DNA from: Manduca sexta | Taxonomy: Eukaryota; Arthropoda; Insecta; Lepidoptera; Sphingidae | Length of the DNA stretch: 64,000 nt | Direction: 5' to 3' | Assembly: GCF_014839805.1 (NCBI RefSeq) | Contig: NC_051139.1 | Span: 2,542,001 to 2,606,000 of the forward strand | Shown: piece by piece, positions 13,721 to 25,463 of the stretch | Layout: each line of letters starts with the position of its first letter | Numbering within the stretch: position 1 is the first letter of the stretch | The notes under the pieces: generated by a model | Told to the model about the DNA's origin: nothing | Databases searched by the model: none | Seen by the model: only the letters and a program-made list of their open reading frames with translations | Position numbers and translations under genes: made by a program

Positions 13721-14871
13721 TGACGAGAGATGACGCCAACAAAAAATAATTTGTGGAGAATTTGTACTCGTGTAAGTTTTGTTGTGAAATACCAAGTAAA
13801 GAAACTTAACTTTTACAAAACATTTCATTAATGAATTTACTATTGCAAAATATGTTTCTTTTTATTTAATGATATTACAAAGTATCTCCATAATTCCTTC
13901 GCCACCTTGGAGAACATCTATCCACAAGCTCTAACAGGCGATACTGATCTTGTGGACCACTACTGCAGCGACCCTTGTCTTAATAGGAGTGCCTTTTGTA
14001 TCCGCCGTACCTACACATAAATTGTAATTAAAGCTAGACGGTACGTAAATTTTTAAAACATTCCTATTCTTGAAATCTTTATTCTCGAATTTTTTCTATT
14101 CTTAGTTAACTGTGAGTTCAATATAGAAGCTTTTTTAGAGTTCCAAAAAAGAGTTAATATGATTTGATTTTTTTCTTCAAGGTTTCACGTTTTTATATCC
14201 TATACAATTTAAATTATCGATATTTATGTTATACACAATCACACAAAAAATTATATTTCAAAAAGGATGTCAACCAACCTCCTTTGCAACAACGTTCAAA
14301 AAACACTGGCTGAAATTGATCAAAGGTTCTTAGTTACGTCACTAGACCGTGTGCCAGTAACCGAACTGGGTTAATGAAATTAGTGTGGCTCAGTATGGCT
14401 CTACAGTGATCAGGCAATGTCATCAGGCGACGGCACTTACGCGAGAAACAATGGGGAGCGTCACCGGAGCGTTTTATACAATTTAGCTGAGTCGGTTCAG
14501 TAGAAATAAACATCGTCTGCAGTGGAGTGTAGAAGGTATTAATTCGTTGAGACAACTATTCAGAGATATGAGGATGATTTAAAGCCGCGTTACCGCATAT
14601 TCTGTAGATGTATTTAAAGGATTAGTAGATAGGATATTCATAAAATTATAACGATTAAGATTAAGTTCTCTAACGCTTTTATTTTTAGCATCCGTTTGTA
14701 TAAGTTTCTATATTTCCGGTGCTTATCAAATCTACAACCATAGTTAGTCATTCTATATCGTTTAAAGGACTTCAAACGTTATATTGGTATTATTAACTTT
14801 CGTATTAAATTCAAACGTTATAGTATTACTGGTATTATTAACTTTAGTATTAAATTCTTATCTTCTTCCAG

Positions 14872-15096
14872 GGCCTTCGCGTCACAACGATCATCGGAGC
14901 GTTCGGAACATGCGCCGGCGCATGGCTGAAGGTGTTCTCTGTGCCCCAGGACATGTTCTGGCTGGGCTTCTTTGGCCAGACCGTGGTGGCCATCTCGCAG
15001 GTGTTCATACTGAACGTGCCTCCACGCCTGGCTGCCGTGTGGTTCGGTGCAGACCAGGTGTCTTCGGCTTGCAGTATTGGAGTGTTTGGTAACCAG
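14872..15096 (+). CDS. FLVCR: FLVCR exon (TM3-TM4 region)
   Basis: The acceptor is cttcttccag before [12 protein letters not shown] and the donor is aaccag|gtactc. The 75 codons are in phase 0 at both ends. It contains [20 protein letters not shown], the hallmark loop and helix of the family. It is GC-rich against AT-rich flanks. The first codon here normally follows a short loop after TM2, so at least one earlier exon must exist. Confidence 0.93.
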
Positions 15097-18000
15097 GTAC
15101 TCATGATTTATTTTTAAATAAAATAAAAGGTAGTGTGATTTGACTGAATGTATCATAGACTTCTTTCTATAATACTGCAATTATGCATGTATGACGTCAC
15201 AGTCCAGAGAAAACAAGTACAAAGAACTACAAGAAATATACATCTTTAGAGCAAGGAGTGAGCATATTCCGACAGCCCTTGGCATGTTTTAAAAATTATC
15301 AAATGCTTCGTATTATCCCAGGTTTCTTATCAGCTTTACACTTAAAAAATGCACAGTTCAAGAGGCTTATTATTTACACAAGGGGTTGTGAAATAAATTT
15401 AATACCTATCATTAAGTTCATTTTCTCTCCGATATCGAATCACGAAGAAAACATATTATAAGAGATAAAATTTCTTATTAAAATGCTAGAAGTATATTCC
15501 TTCTGGCATTCTTCTTATCTATTTCTATTTACATAAATTCTAAACTTAATCGATAATTTGACAAAACCTAGTTTCTAAACAGGCATCTTACGTATCTTAG
15601 CGACATGGAAGCTAAAAATAGACGGTAAAGTTTTTCACAGTGAACCTAAAAGCTTCAAGTCCTTAACCGAACGAGCTCTTAATGGGATTCCTTCAGGGTT
15701 CCAATGTTCGATGCTAATCAAACGCTAATGGAATTTTTAATGGCGAAGTTATCGGGAACAAAGGATGTGAGCACTTGGAAGGGACGCGCTGTTTGCTTTT
15801 CTGCCAATGAGAGTTCGAAGGTAAATGTGGTAAAGATGACGTAAAAAAGCTTTTGATAAAGAATTAGTCAGGCTCTTGTTTTACTGATAAAGTTTCTTGT
15901 CATAGTATGCTATAGATAATATTAAGTATCTATTCGTTGAAATGGCGTCCATTTTCTATAATATACATAATATTTAAAGTAACAATTCGGGTTTTCAATA
16001 GCTACGAACTTGACAGTAAAATCCATACAAATGATGGCCTTATAAATTGAGAGAAAAATTCGTTTGTAGAAATCCATTCGACCGCTGGAACAATTTTCTG
16101 TGCCATTTCCGCCTGCGTCTGATGTGATAAGGGAATAATATTTTTCAATTCACCAAAAAGGTCCTTTGTGGTTAGGTAGTTGTAATGAAAATGGAAAATG
16201 AGAGACGCCTCAGGCGACGTCAATTTTCATTATAAATCTGTGAAAATTATATATGAAAGACGTAATGGCATGGACTCGGAGCGCGGCATGATAATAGCTT
16301 GAAAAGTTATGAGACAGTAATTTCATATTTTAAGAGGAATGGGATATTTGTGTTTTGTTACTTGAATTCTTTTTAAAAATCTCTTTTTTTGTTATTGTTT
16401 TGAATGACTAAACGCGCTTGCCGTTCGCATGATGGTAAGCGATACGACCGCCCATAAACAGTAGAAACATCATCCAACACCTTGAATTCTAAAGTGTGGT
16501 TTAATATCCCACTGCGCTCGCCATCCTGAGACTTTAGATGAGACGCCATCCTGAGTCTTATTGTGTCCAATATTTACTTTGGCTCTCTTTTCTGAGAAAC
16601 GGAAGTTAACACTCTCGTGTTTACTATATATTAAATGTATTCTGTTTTAAGTAAGTAGTATTTTTTTTTTTTCATCGAAACCACAAATCCGTAGGCAACA
16701 CCAAACGATGTCTTTAAGGTTAAGACCTTAGTGTCAGTTATGGGTTTTATAAAGCTCTCTTTGTTAGTACTAAGAGAGTTTATATTTATTAAGAACTTAG
16801 TCACTATAAGGTGTATCAACGTCATTGATTTAATTCTTCATGTTTCGTGTTTTATTAACTGTATATTACTCATGTCCCTTATTTGTAAATACTACGTCTG
16901 CATGTCTATTGTCTTTATCTGCAGATTCTTATTCTATAGCATCAACGTTGATAACACAGCTGTCTTTATTTTACTCACGTTAGTACAATAATATAGGTCT
17001 ACAATAAACGGTTCCTGGTGTCAGTGGGATCACCACTTATCCAATCTACTCGGAGGACCGTGAGGGGTCCACACCGCATGGAGACCTGTTTCTGTGATGA
17101 TATTGAATCGAACAGTACAATTGCAGTACATTATTAAATTAATGTTTATTGTTTTAATTTGGATGTCATTGTCGTGGAGTTAGTAATGGAATATGTAATA
17201 GTAATGTAATGTAATATGCTTTTGATTGTTGGTTGCCTGTTTAATGATTTTAGCATAGTCCGGAGTACGAGTAGATAGGTCATCTTATATAGACTCTACT
17301 GTCTTCAAAAACAATCATGCCAAAGAAATAGGGATTTGCTGCCGGATATAAAAAGGAATCTAGTTTTTTTTTTAATACAAGCTATGTAACAAGCAATTGT
17401 GTCACACATGCTCATTATATTATAAGAATAGTGTAATGTAGTTGCACTATAAATCCTGGTTAATACAATTTCGAATCAACTAATATAAATATTATATTGA
17501 TAATTAAATATTTTTCTCTACTCCTATTTGGTTTTTAATAAAAAATATTTTGACCACGTGAAAAGTGAGTGAACTTCATGAAAACAACGTATGGAGCGAC
17601 ATAGTCATGAAATTACAACCAATCACCTTAAATAAAGATAAAAAAATCTTTCATCGTCGACTGCGAAGCGTAAAATATTAAACAATTACAATACTAGGAG
17701 GATTACAGATATCAAGCTCTGATTATCCTGTAAACCCTGTAAATCCATTTCATGATACCTTTACCAAGTAAGTTAATTAATCTGACGTTGAACATTGACC
17801 TTAATGAAATGTAAAAAAGGTTCGAATTCCTTTGCAAACAGTAACCCCCTTATTCATAAACGTTATTTATCTAAAGACCGAGCATTGCTGTGATAACAAG
17901 TCTCTTTCTCAGTGCTGACGGCATGGCAGCCTTCGCAGTGCGTAGACATAAGGCCGTTGTGATTGGCTAATATTATACAACTTTAATCTAGTTGACTGTT

Positions 18001-21000
18001 AGATAAACAAAGCTGAGCAAACAGCTCTTGCAAACAGCAGAGAAAAAAAGGTGAGAAACAGACTTAAAACGTTGGCTTCCTTTTTACCACCAGCACCTGT
18101 TCCGTCGAAATGTATGCACCAATACAGCGAATGTTTACACTACAGTCCCAGCCATGTTCCACCGTCCACAGCTTTACATTTCCAAAGCTTTATCTACCAA
18201 ATTCGAGTGAAGTCACGGTCGAGTGCGCGTTTACTAAAATATATTGCGTCAACACTCGTTATTCCTGTACAGTAAATCTTTGTGCGCAGACAAAAACAGG
18301 ATTCGGCATAACGTGAATTTTATCGTGAGAAGCATTTTTATAGTAGTCAGCAAAAAAGGTTTCATGCAAAAATTTCATTTCGTTTTTTACACGGCCGGTC
18401 ATATATTCCGCTGATTGTTTTGCTTTACAGTTTTTTATTTCGCAACCGGCAGAATAAAATAATACTTATACGAGGCTTTTGAAACTTTATACATTTTTTT
18501 TAATGAATCTGTGCGAGTAAATGTAGCGGAAATATTTCTGGAAAAGATTTTCAGGTAGTAAATATAGCATTTGGAGATAAAATTTTCTGAATTCTAGTAT
18601 AGGTATCTACAGATGATGCCGAAGTTCGTCAAGATTTCAAAGCTGTAATGTGGTGATATTTAATCAACTTCGTGCACTGAATTGTAGACATATGCATTGA
18701 ACCTTGTTAATCGTAACATAATCAGTTGGTAATTGCTATTGCCTCGTATATTGTTAGAGTGTACTGCAGGCTGATGGCTCTTAAGATGAAAAAGTTCTTT
18801 AGGACACCCCGAACCGTCCGCTATTGCGCTAATGAGCATCACTGCCGAGTTTTAATTGATAAGTGCAAACTTCTAATTGATGTTACTCCTAACCCTTTTA
18901 TGGCTAGCGGAAACTCGCTCTTCCTCTGACACATTTCATGCGAAAAAAACTTCTACAAAATACATTAATTCGAAATATAACTGTAACATTTTTATAAACA
19001 TCTGGAAAAAATGACACTTATGACTGACTTATACAAAAGTATATATTATATAATATTTACGGTAACGAGTTTACGTTTTACAATAGCTAGTCAAATATAT
19101 AGTGGAATTGATTACTCTATTGATAAAAAGGAAAAACATGACATGGATTTTTCTATTTCTCGCTATTCCGTGACAAAATATCGACTGGCTAAAAACTTTG
19201 TACGCAATATTATATCAAAAGGCAATCAACACCATCAAGAACATTCTCAATCTAAACCAGGATATTATAGCTAACATTTATTGACAGTACTTTTATAACA
19301 CCTTTTCTTCCAGCCTTTGGAAGTCCACTGCTGAACATAGACCTTCCCTAAAGATATCTATACCAACCTGTTAGAAGCGGCCTGCTTCCTGCAAAATCCT
19401 GTTTACACGGTCGTTCATTTTTATCTCTACCTAATATCAAACAAGGATCTCTGCGCACCTTTTAGTCTATATTAATTTCCCCCTTCGAAATTCATTACCG
19501 TACAATAATTTCTACCTTTCACATAGGTGTGGATGACAAATAGATGTATAAATCATTCGGAATCACCTTTTGTGTTTAGAAGCATGGGTGTTGAATGTTC
19601 AGATTAATGGGTAAACTCCCAAGCAATTTAAATTTCCCTAATGCTTACGCTGATCACACGCTCATTCCGTCAGTTTGGATTGACGGAATAACTCATCATA
19701 TAAAAGCTAGTTTTATAGTTGTTGGTACAATATTAACATTTAAAATTTTTGTGGAGTATTGAATTTTATAATTTTAACGAGTATTTATGGTTATACAAGT
19801 ACGATTGCGCTTATTGGAGTATATGTAATAGTTTTTACATTATAGTATAGGCGAATCTAATATGTGATACATAACCTATCTTCTATTACATTGCGTCCCA
19901 AGTTAACCTTTTTTCCCTGCCTATGATATAAGTATTTAAAGAGAACTATGATAAAACACGACACCTCTCAGTATTCTATTGATGCCAGTAATCCGATTTA
20001 TACTAGCACATAATAGATGGCAACCTTGCGCCGCGCATAAAAATAGCTTTTTTTATAGCCTGTTACGTTTTATATTACATCACGATTAAAGTGACAACAA
20101 TATTGTCAGTTTGGACTGAGAGTGTAAATAAAATTAATGTCGGAACAATTTTTTTGGCAGGAAAATATTGTTGGTGGTTAAAATAATACGAGATTTTTTG
20201 GGGATATATCATCACTTGATGTTGTGAGGCGAATATCAGCTTCGGGCTATAAATTGTGTGATTAGCACGAACAATCTGTATATTAGTGTTATAAACAAGA
20301 TGAAGAACAGGATTTATTTTAATTAAAAATTGGTATAATAAATGATATCTGGTTATAACATTTATTAAAAATCAATACATTATAGAAATCGGAAAACACA
20401 AAATAGAGTTCGGATGATGTCGATTGTTACCAAATATAAACATGATGGTAGTGCCCGGTGTTTAACGCTCGCATGCACAGACCTACTAGCTTACAACACA
20501 CAATACAAATCACATCATTATCCCCGAAAAGGCAACCAGGCCACCCACTTTTCACCATATGTGTTGCGTCCTATTATCTGATATGGGACCAGCCTATCGT
20601 CGTATCGGGCACAAATTTTGGACTCTAGGCTGATACTGAGCTGAAAAACCCAATATCACTGCCCGACCTGGGTTCGAACCCCATACCTAAGAACAGTGTA
20701 TCTACCACACACGCAATATAACCACGTGATCCACGCGGTCCCTTACGGCGTGATTAAATCTTGATTCTCGTCACGTAAAATGGCAATGTGACGTCACACT
20801 TCTTTTATCACTTCAGTTTGTTCGCAGGACTATAATAGCAAAGTCCTTGTAGAAAACTTTAGCTTGCGGTATTTCCAGACAGTTAGGATCTTAGGAACTT
20901 AAAAAGCGTATTCTTCAAAAGGCTGGCATAGTATCGTTGACTCTACATGTTGTTTTTCTTTTTGGATTCGGATATTTTTTATGAATTGTTGATCATTTAC

Positions 21001-24000
21001 CATTAGGGTGCTGGTATAAAATCCACTTACCTACTGATTTAGTGGTTCATGGCATGTTGCTTGACCTAAGAAGAATGTATTGCAGAAAATTTTGCATTTA
21101 ATAAACAATATACAACCGTGTTTTTAATAATAAAATATTAAAGACCACATTGTTGGATATTAAAAGATAATCTAGGAATTTAGGTCAATAATATTATACA
21201 AGTGATTTTTGTTTATCTTATCTGGGAAATTGTGAACAAGGTACTTATGTGGTAGATGGTTAATCTTTTTAAATTTAATGTTACGCCACAAACATTATCT
21301 CATACAAATTAAAAGATAAATTTACGATTTGTATTGCCAAGATACAAATGGATTATGGCGATTATAGGATTACGTTGTATTTAGCAAATAAGTCTTACAT
21401 TTTATGATTTAATGACAACGTAAAAGTAGTGATGTTGCTAAAATCACATGCTCATCACATGGTTAGTCGATTATGTTTCTACATATATTTATGGAATTAA
21501 GCTTTCGAAATATTTTTAGTTATTGAATAACTTATTGAATTTATGGCCCTATTTTTTTTTAAATTAGATAAGCGACATGCGTACACGTGGTTCACTCGAT
21601 CTTAACGCCTGTTACAGACCAAAATAAAGCTATGTTAGTTTAGTAGTTCTGGGTGAATAGGTTACAGATTCGTAAGCTGGATTTAGCTCAGAGATAAAAA
21701 TATTTTGAAAAGGATTCAATGTGATGAGTTTGCGGCAGTATTGTCAATATTAAACCCCTACTTGCGATATGAATTACCTATGATCGAAGTGCAAAATACT
21801 TTTGAATTAACGTAAGCAGTGACGAAGTATTATAACTGTGGGTGAAACTGTTAAAACCTGTGGTGACAACGCAACAGACATGACGAAGCGGTAAAAACGT
21901 TGCTCGTGATGATGATTGCCTTGGTTTACCTATTGACGTAAAGCCCTTGTAATTTTCCTTCCTCCTGAGGTACAATGCAATAGCCTGATGATGGTTACTT
22001 ATCTACAATTTAGGGTCGTTCTGCTGGTTATATTTTGAACTGAGCGGTTCTAAATTCAATGGTGAACAACGCCATACTACGCATTTACATAAATTTATAT
22101 TTTGGGTTCTTGTTGCGGGGGCAACTTGATGGGGATCCCACACCAATATGGTGAAGTCATAAAGCAATTTGTCAAGCATTTTGCAAAAAGGATTTGGCTT
22201 ACGACCGTGATGACGTGATAGAGTGACTTCAACCATTCCATTGTATTAAAAAAATACGCAAATGCCTTTCCTGAAAATTGAAACCGGGACCTTCTGCTCC
22301 TAGCCATACATACGCTGCCATAAGACCGAAGAAGCAACTCATCGAATGCATTTAATGAATGATAATAATAATCATTTTCTCAGCTCGGCGTCGCTCTTGG
22401 TTTCGTGATGCCGCCGATGTTAGTGAAGGCTCAAGGCACGATCGAAGAGATCGGTGCTGACTTCCAGCTCATGTTCTACCTGGTGGCAGGATTCACCAGC
22501 GTATTGTTTGTCTTCATTGTACTGTGTAAGTAACTACAAACAAATAAAACATCGTGAGGAAACCTGCATACCTGAGAAATTCTCCATAAGAATTTTGAGG
22601 GTGTGTGAAGTCTACCAATCCGCACTAGGCCAGCGTGGTAGACTAAGGCTAATTCCTCTTAGTACTAGAGGAGGCCCGTGCCCAGCAGTGGGACAGTATA
22701 TAATACAGGGCTGATATTAAGTAACTACACATTCTGTATGTAGTTGTTGTTTTCAATTTTTTTTCTTCTTTTCCCTGTTTTTTTTTTTTTTTTTTTGCTA
22801 ATTAACAAAATACAGTATTCATCATTCTGTAGGTATTCATAAATCCGCTTTGTTCTTATTTTAAAGATGTAACGTTTTTAATTTTCAGTCTTCAAAGCGG
22901 CGCCACCGAGCCCGCCGTCGGCCGCCGCCGATCTCGGCTCCAGTTTGGATTCGAACTTCCTCCAGTCGATCAAGCAGCTTCTCACCAACAGAAATTACAT
23001 CCTACTGCTCATCTCTTACGGCCTTAACGTCGGAACATTCTACGCGATCTCCACTCTGCTCAATCAAGTCATCTTGACTTACTACCCGGTTAGTTAAATG
23101 TATATACCTATTGCAAGTATGGTTAAAAGGTCCTAGCTTGAAGTACAGTGACTGAGTATTCATATGGCTACCCTTACTGTCTCATCTCAAAAGTCCGTCC
23201 GTAAGTACATATTTCAATAATACTAGCTGATTTAAGTATTTTCACATTTGGAAACAACATGTACCTACCTATATTTCTTTATTTTTTCGCGGATTAAATG
23301 CTATGCCGTTACCATCACTGGGGGCTCAGTGGAACGTTGGTTTCATCGGTGTTACGAAGTGTCGCTGCTCGGGGTATAGTATCATCCGAGTCAGAATTGG
23401 GCCACGTCCCTAACACTATATACATCCTAAACCGCCAAAGCGATCTTAATCTTATAGACTAGATTGTAATTTACTGCTAAGAGCCTGGTTCTTACGAAAA
23501 GGAAAAAAAATCCAGATTAATAAGCAATACAATTCTTCTAACTTAATTTTCTAAGTATACGTTTACTACAACAAAGAATAATGTTCTAGCTACTTCCTTA
23601 GAGTCTGGTAACATAAAAAAATACTTTGTTCGTGTGTTATATATACTAAGCCCTGACACTATTAATTGTTCGTTGTAATTATGCCCTACACTTTTTACAC
23701 TACTTCAAAAGGTTTAAAGTTCTTTTTAGTCTTCGCACAAGGTTCGTGTTAACGAGTAGCTGAAAATATAAATAAATAATTCAAATAAAATTACACAATG
23801 ATTGATGTTTCCAGGGAGCGCACGAAGACGCGGGTCGCATAGGCTTGGTGATCGTGGTGGCGGGCATGGCGGGCTCGGTGCTGTGCGGCCTCGTGCTGGA
23901 CAAGACGCACCGGTTCAAGGAGACCACGCTGGCGGTGTACGCCGCCTCCGTCGTCGGCATGGTCATCTTCACGTTCACGCTCGACTGCGGACTGATCGGT

Positions 24001-24905
24001 GTCGTGTACCTCAGCAGCATCTTGCTCGGGTGAGTTTGGAAGCACTGGGTGTTTCGTATTATACAAAATATGGGTGACTTAGGGGCCGTTCAAGTATTAC
24101 GTAACGCAATTTGGGAGGAGGGGGGTCCAGTAAAACGTTACGGTGCGTTACAGGTGCGGGAGGGAGGTCTCGTATAAAAGCGTTAAGTAACATTGTTTTT
24201 TTTAATTTAAAACAATAACAAAGGTATTTTAGAGATTTTCCGGCGTTACTTAGCTTTTGTCTGCAGTGAGGATGAATTGTGTTTTGTATATTTTTTTAAG
24301 TTACCAGTTGTTTAAATATAAATCGTTGTAGGTATACCTATGACCTAGAAATAATTGTCAGTTGATATTTGTTTCTTTATATAGGTACTTAAGTTACTAC
24401 GTGTATGAATGTTAATGCTGTATTGTTTACAGATTCTTCATGACCGGTTACTTGCCCGTGGGATTCGAGTTTGCATCTGAAGTGACATATCCCGAGCCTG
24501 AAGGAACTACGTCTGGAATTCTGAACGCTGTGGTTCAGGTACAAACTAAATACCAAATGTTATATTGACTCATTTACAAAACACATTTTCTCCGAAATTT
24601 TTATAAAAATCTATTTATAAATATTCATAAGAATTAAGAACTCTAAACCAAGATGATTTGAAATTACTACTATCGCCATCTATTAACATGAATAGGAACT
24701 AATTTCAAAGCAACATAAAATTATTATATATTCATATTTCCAGATATTCGGCATAGTGACGACCCTCCTGTACGAGTGGATGCTGGGCGCGGTGGGCGAC
24801 CGCTGGTCCAACCTCACGCTGTGCGCGCTGCTGGCGCTCGGCGCCGTCATCACGGCCGGCATCAAGTCCGACCTGCGGCGACAGGCCGCGCAGAACAAGG
24901 GCTAA
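14872..24905 (+). CDS. FLVCR: FLVCR-family MFS transporter (heme/choline transporter-like), 5'-incomplete; six exons
   Basis: Major facilitator membrane transporter of the FLVCR1/FLVCR2 family; vertebrate members are linked to heme export and to choline/ethanolamine uptake at the plasma membrane. Six exons (14872-15096, 22384-22525, 22889-23088, 23815-24029, 24433-24538, 24744-24905) join in frame to 349 codons plus TAA. Recognisable blocks in order: [41 protein letters not shown] (across the first junction), [59 protein letters not shown] and a terminal IKSDLRR before a short polar tail. This covers roughly TM3 to TM12; the family usually starts 100-200 residues earlier with a WIQYS-type TM1, which I could not find in 1-14,871. 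The Gln residues of GNQ|LG and NAVVQ|IFG match conserved family glutamines. Family assignment is strong; the true substrate in this insect is unknown. Confidence 0.93.
16388..16575 (+). mobile_element. Dispersed repeat family D
   Basis: Second copy with GCTTGCCGTTCGCATGATGG, GCGATACGACCGCCCATAAA and CACTGCGCTCGCCATCC in the long FLVCR intron. Confidence 0.6.
17845..18045 (-). mobile_element. MITE family E, truncated copy
   Basis: It begins CCCCCTTATTCATAAACG, keeps CATGGCAGCCTTCGCAGTGC and GTTGTGATTGGCTAATATT, and decays after AGATAAACAAAGCTGAG. The orientation is opposite to the 62.8-kb copy. FLVCR intron. Confidence 0.7.
19308..19425 (-). mobile_element. LINE fragment, C-terminal coding tail
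   Basis: GGAAGTCCACTGCTGAACAT and AGCGGCCTGCTTCCTGC are the antisense of the common lepidopteran LINE C-terminal region. FLVCR intron. Confidence 0.55.
20497..20745 (-). mobile_element. SINE family A, full-length degenerate copy
   Basis: Minus-strand box-B region (GGGTTCGAACCCCAT on the plus strand), followed by body motifs and a CA-rich tail at the left end. It lies in the long FLVCR intron. Confidence 0.75.
22384..22525 (+). CDS. FLVCR: FLVCR exon (TM5-TM6 region)
   Basis: The acceptor is attttctcag and the donor actgt|gtaagt. It enters in phase 0 and leaves one base over. It encodes [18 protein letters not shown] and a second hydrophobic helix ending VLFVFIVL. A 5'-truncated SINE begins 13 bp after the donor, and its target-site duplication overlaps the donor. 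Confidence 0.92.
22539..22717 (+). mobile_element. SINE family B, 5'-truncated, at an FLVCR splice donor
   Basis: It begins within the family B body (AAAACATCGTGAGGAAACCT) and ends ATACAGGGCTGATAT. A perfect 12-bp duplication TAAGTAACTACA flanks it (22,527-22,538 and 22,718-22,729). The left copy starts at the T of the donor GT. Confidence 0.88.
22889..23088 (+). CDS. FLVCR: FLVCR exon (central cytoplasmic loop, TM7)
   Basis: The acceptor is aattttcag and the donor acccg|gttagt. It starts by completing the split Phe codon. A Pro/Ala/Ser-rich loop ([15 protein letters not shown]), typical of the variable MFS central loop, is followed by the conserved [20 protein letters not shown] helix and ILTYYP. 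Confidence 0.93.
23815..24029 (+). CDS. FLVCR: FLVCR exon (TM8-TM9)
   Basis: The acceptor is gtttccag and the donor ctcgg|gtgagt. It starts in phase 0 and ends with two bases of a Gly codon. It encodes [20 protein letters not shown], a basic loop ([11 protein letters not shown]) and [10 protein letters not shown], all closely matching vertebrate FLVCR. It is strongly GC-biased at third positions. Confidence 0.94.
24080..24165. repeat. Possible dispersed element in an FLVCR intron
   Basis: GGGGCCGTTCAAGTATTACG, then TAACGCAATTTGGGAGGAGG and a later GGAGGGAGGTCTCG. Similar blocks recur in many arthropod genomes. Only one copy is in this window, so the call rests on recognition. Confidence 0.4.
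24433..24538 (+). CDS. FLVCR: FLVCR exon (TM10-TM11)
   Basis: The acceptor is tgtttacag and the donor ggttcag|gtacaa. It completes the split Gly codon and encodes [20 protein letters not shown] and [13 protein letters not shown]. These are among the most conserved FLVCR motifs. Confidence 0.94.
24744..24905 (+). CDS. FLVCR: FLVCR terminal coding exon (TM11-TM12 and C-tail)
   Basis: The acceptor is catatttccag. It encodes [15 protein letters not shown], a last hydrophobic stretch ([14 protein letters not shown]) and [14 protein letters not shown], then TAA. The C-tail after IKSDLRR is only seven residues, much shorter than the acidic tail of human FLVCR1. Confidence 0.93.
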   Translation: MFGIVTTLLYEWMLGAVGDRWSNLTLCALLALGAVITAGIKSDLRRQAAQNKG

Positions 24906-25463
24906 GCGCTTATACAGCCTGGCAACTTTAGTTTGTGATATGTGACATCAAAGTATTACTAAATTAACTTTTACTCGAAACATTTTATTTATTTGTATTC
25001 AATATTTTTGTTTTGTAAAATCTTCGTTGAATAGTGACTTGGTCATAGTTAAAGTTTTTAGTTTATAAACATAATCCGTCAAAGAATTTACTTTATAGTG
25101 TCATACCTACAGCAAGTCTGTTCAAATTCATAATTTTGTACCTATAGATTATAACGACAGATATAGTGTTAGTCTTGAATAATAGAGGGCGTTCTTTACA
25201 ATAATTTTTAAACTATTCCAATTTTAAAACACTGCTACAGTTAGTTTTTAAAATGTCTATTATAAAAAAACTATGTTGTAAAAATGTATTTCAATATAAA
25301 TGATTACATTATTAACTTTGCTAAATATTTATGTGGACATGTTTGATACTAGATTGGACTAGAATTATTAATGATCTTGATATACGGTAATCGTGACAAT
25401 AAAACTTGTGACTGTAGTTAGATGTTTTATGAGAGTATTTTGAGAAAATGTATCGTAAATAAA
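24906..25463 (+). terminator. FLVCR: FLVCR proximal 3'UTR with AATAAA signals
   Basis: Non-coding AT-rich sequence follows the stop codon. Canonical AATAAA hexamers occur at 25,398-25,403 and 25,458-25,463, the first followed within about 20 bp by TG-rich sequence. Either could end a short 3'UTR. The choice of site is inferred from motif only. Confidence 0.55.

Larger units (their letters stand above)
1..14871. other. Upstream region without recognised exons (5' intron or flank of FLVCR)
   Basis: Apart from the mobile elements listed separately, I see no supported gene. Open frames here are short, AT-driven and without motifs. The missing N-terminal FLVCR exon (expected to encode a WIQYS-type TM1) was searched for and not found. 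A small GC-rich patch at 4,257-4,340 is unexplained. Confidence 0.5.
15097..22383 (+). other. FLVCR: FLVCR long intron (7.3 kb)
   Basis: It separates the first visible FLVCR exon from the next. It holds SINE/MITE insertions at 16,388, 17,845 and 20,497 and a LINE fragment at 19,308; the rest is AT-rich with nothing recognised. Confidence 0.7.

Noticed and set aside
19664..19689. Short inverted repeat ATTCCGTCA...TGACGGAAT
   Set aside because: Nine-base arms are expected by chance at this scale and nothing else supports a function.
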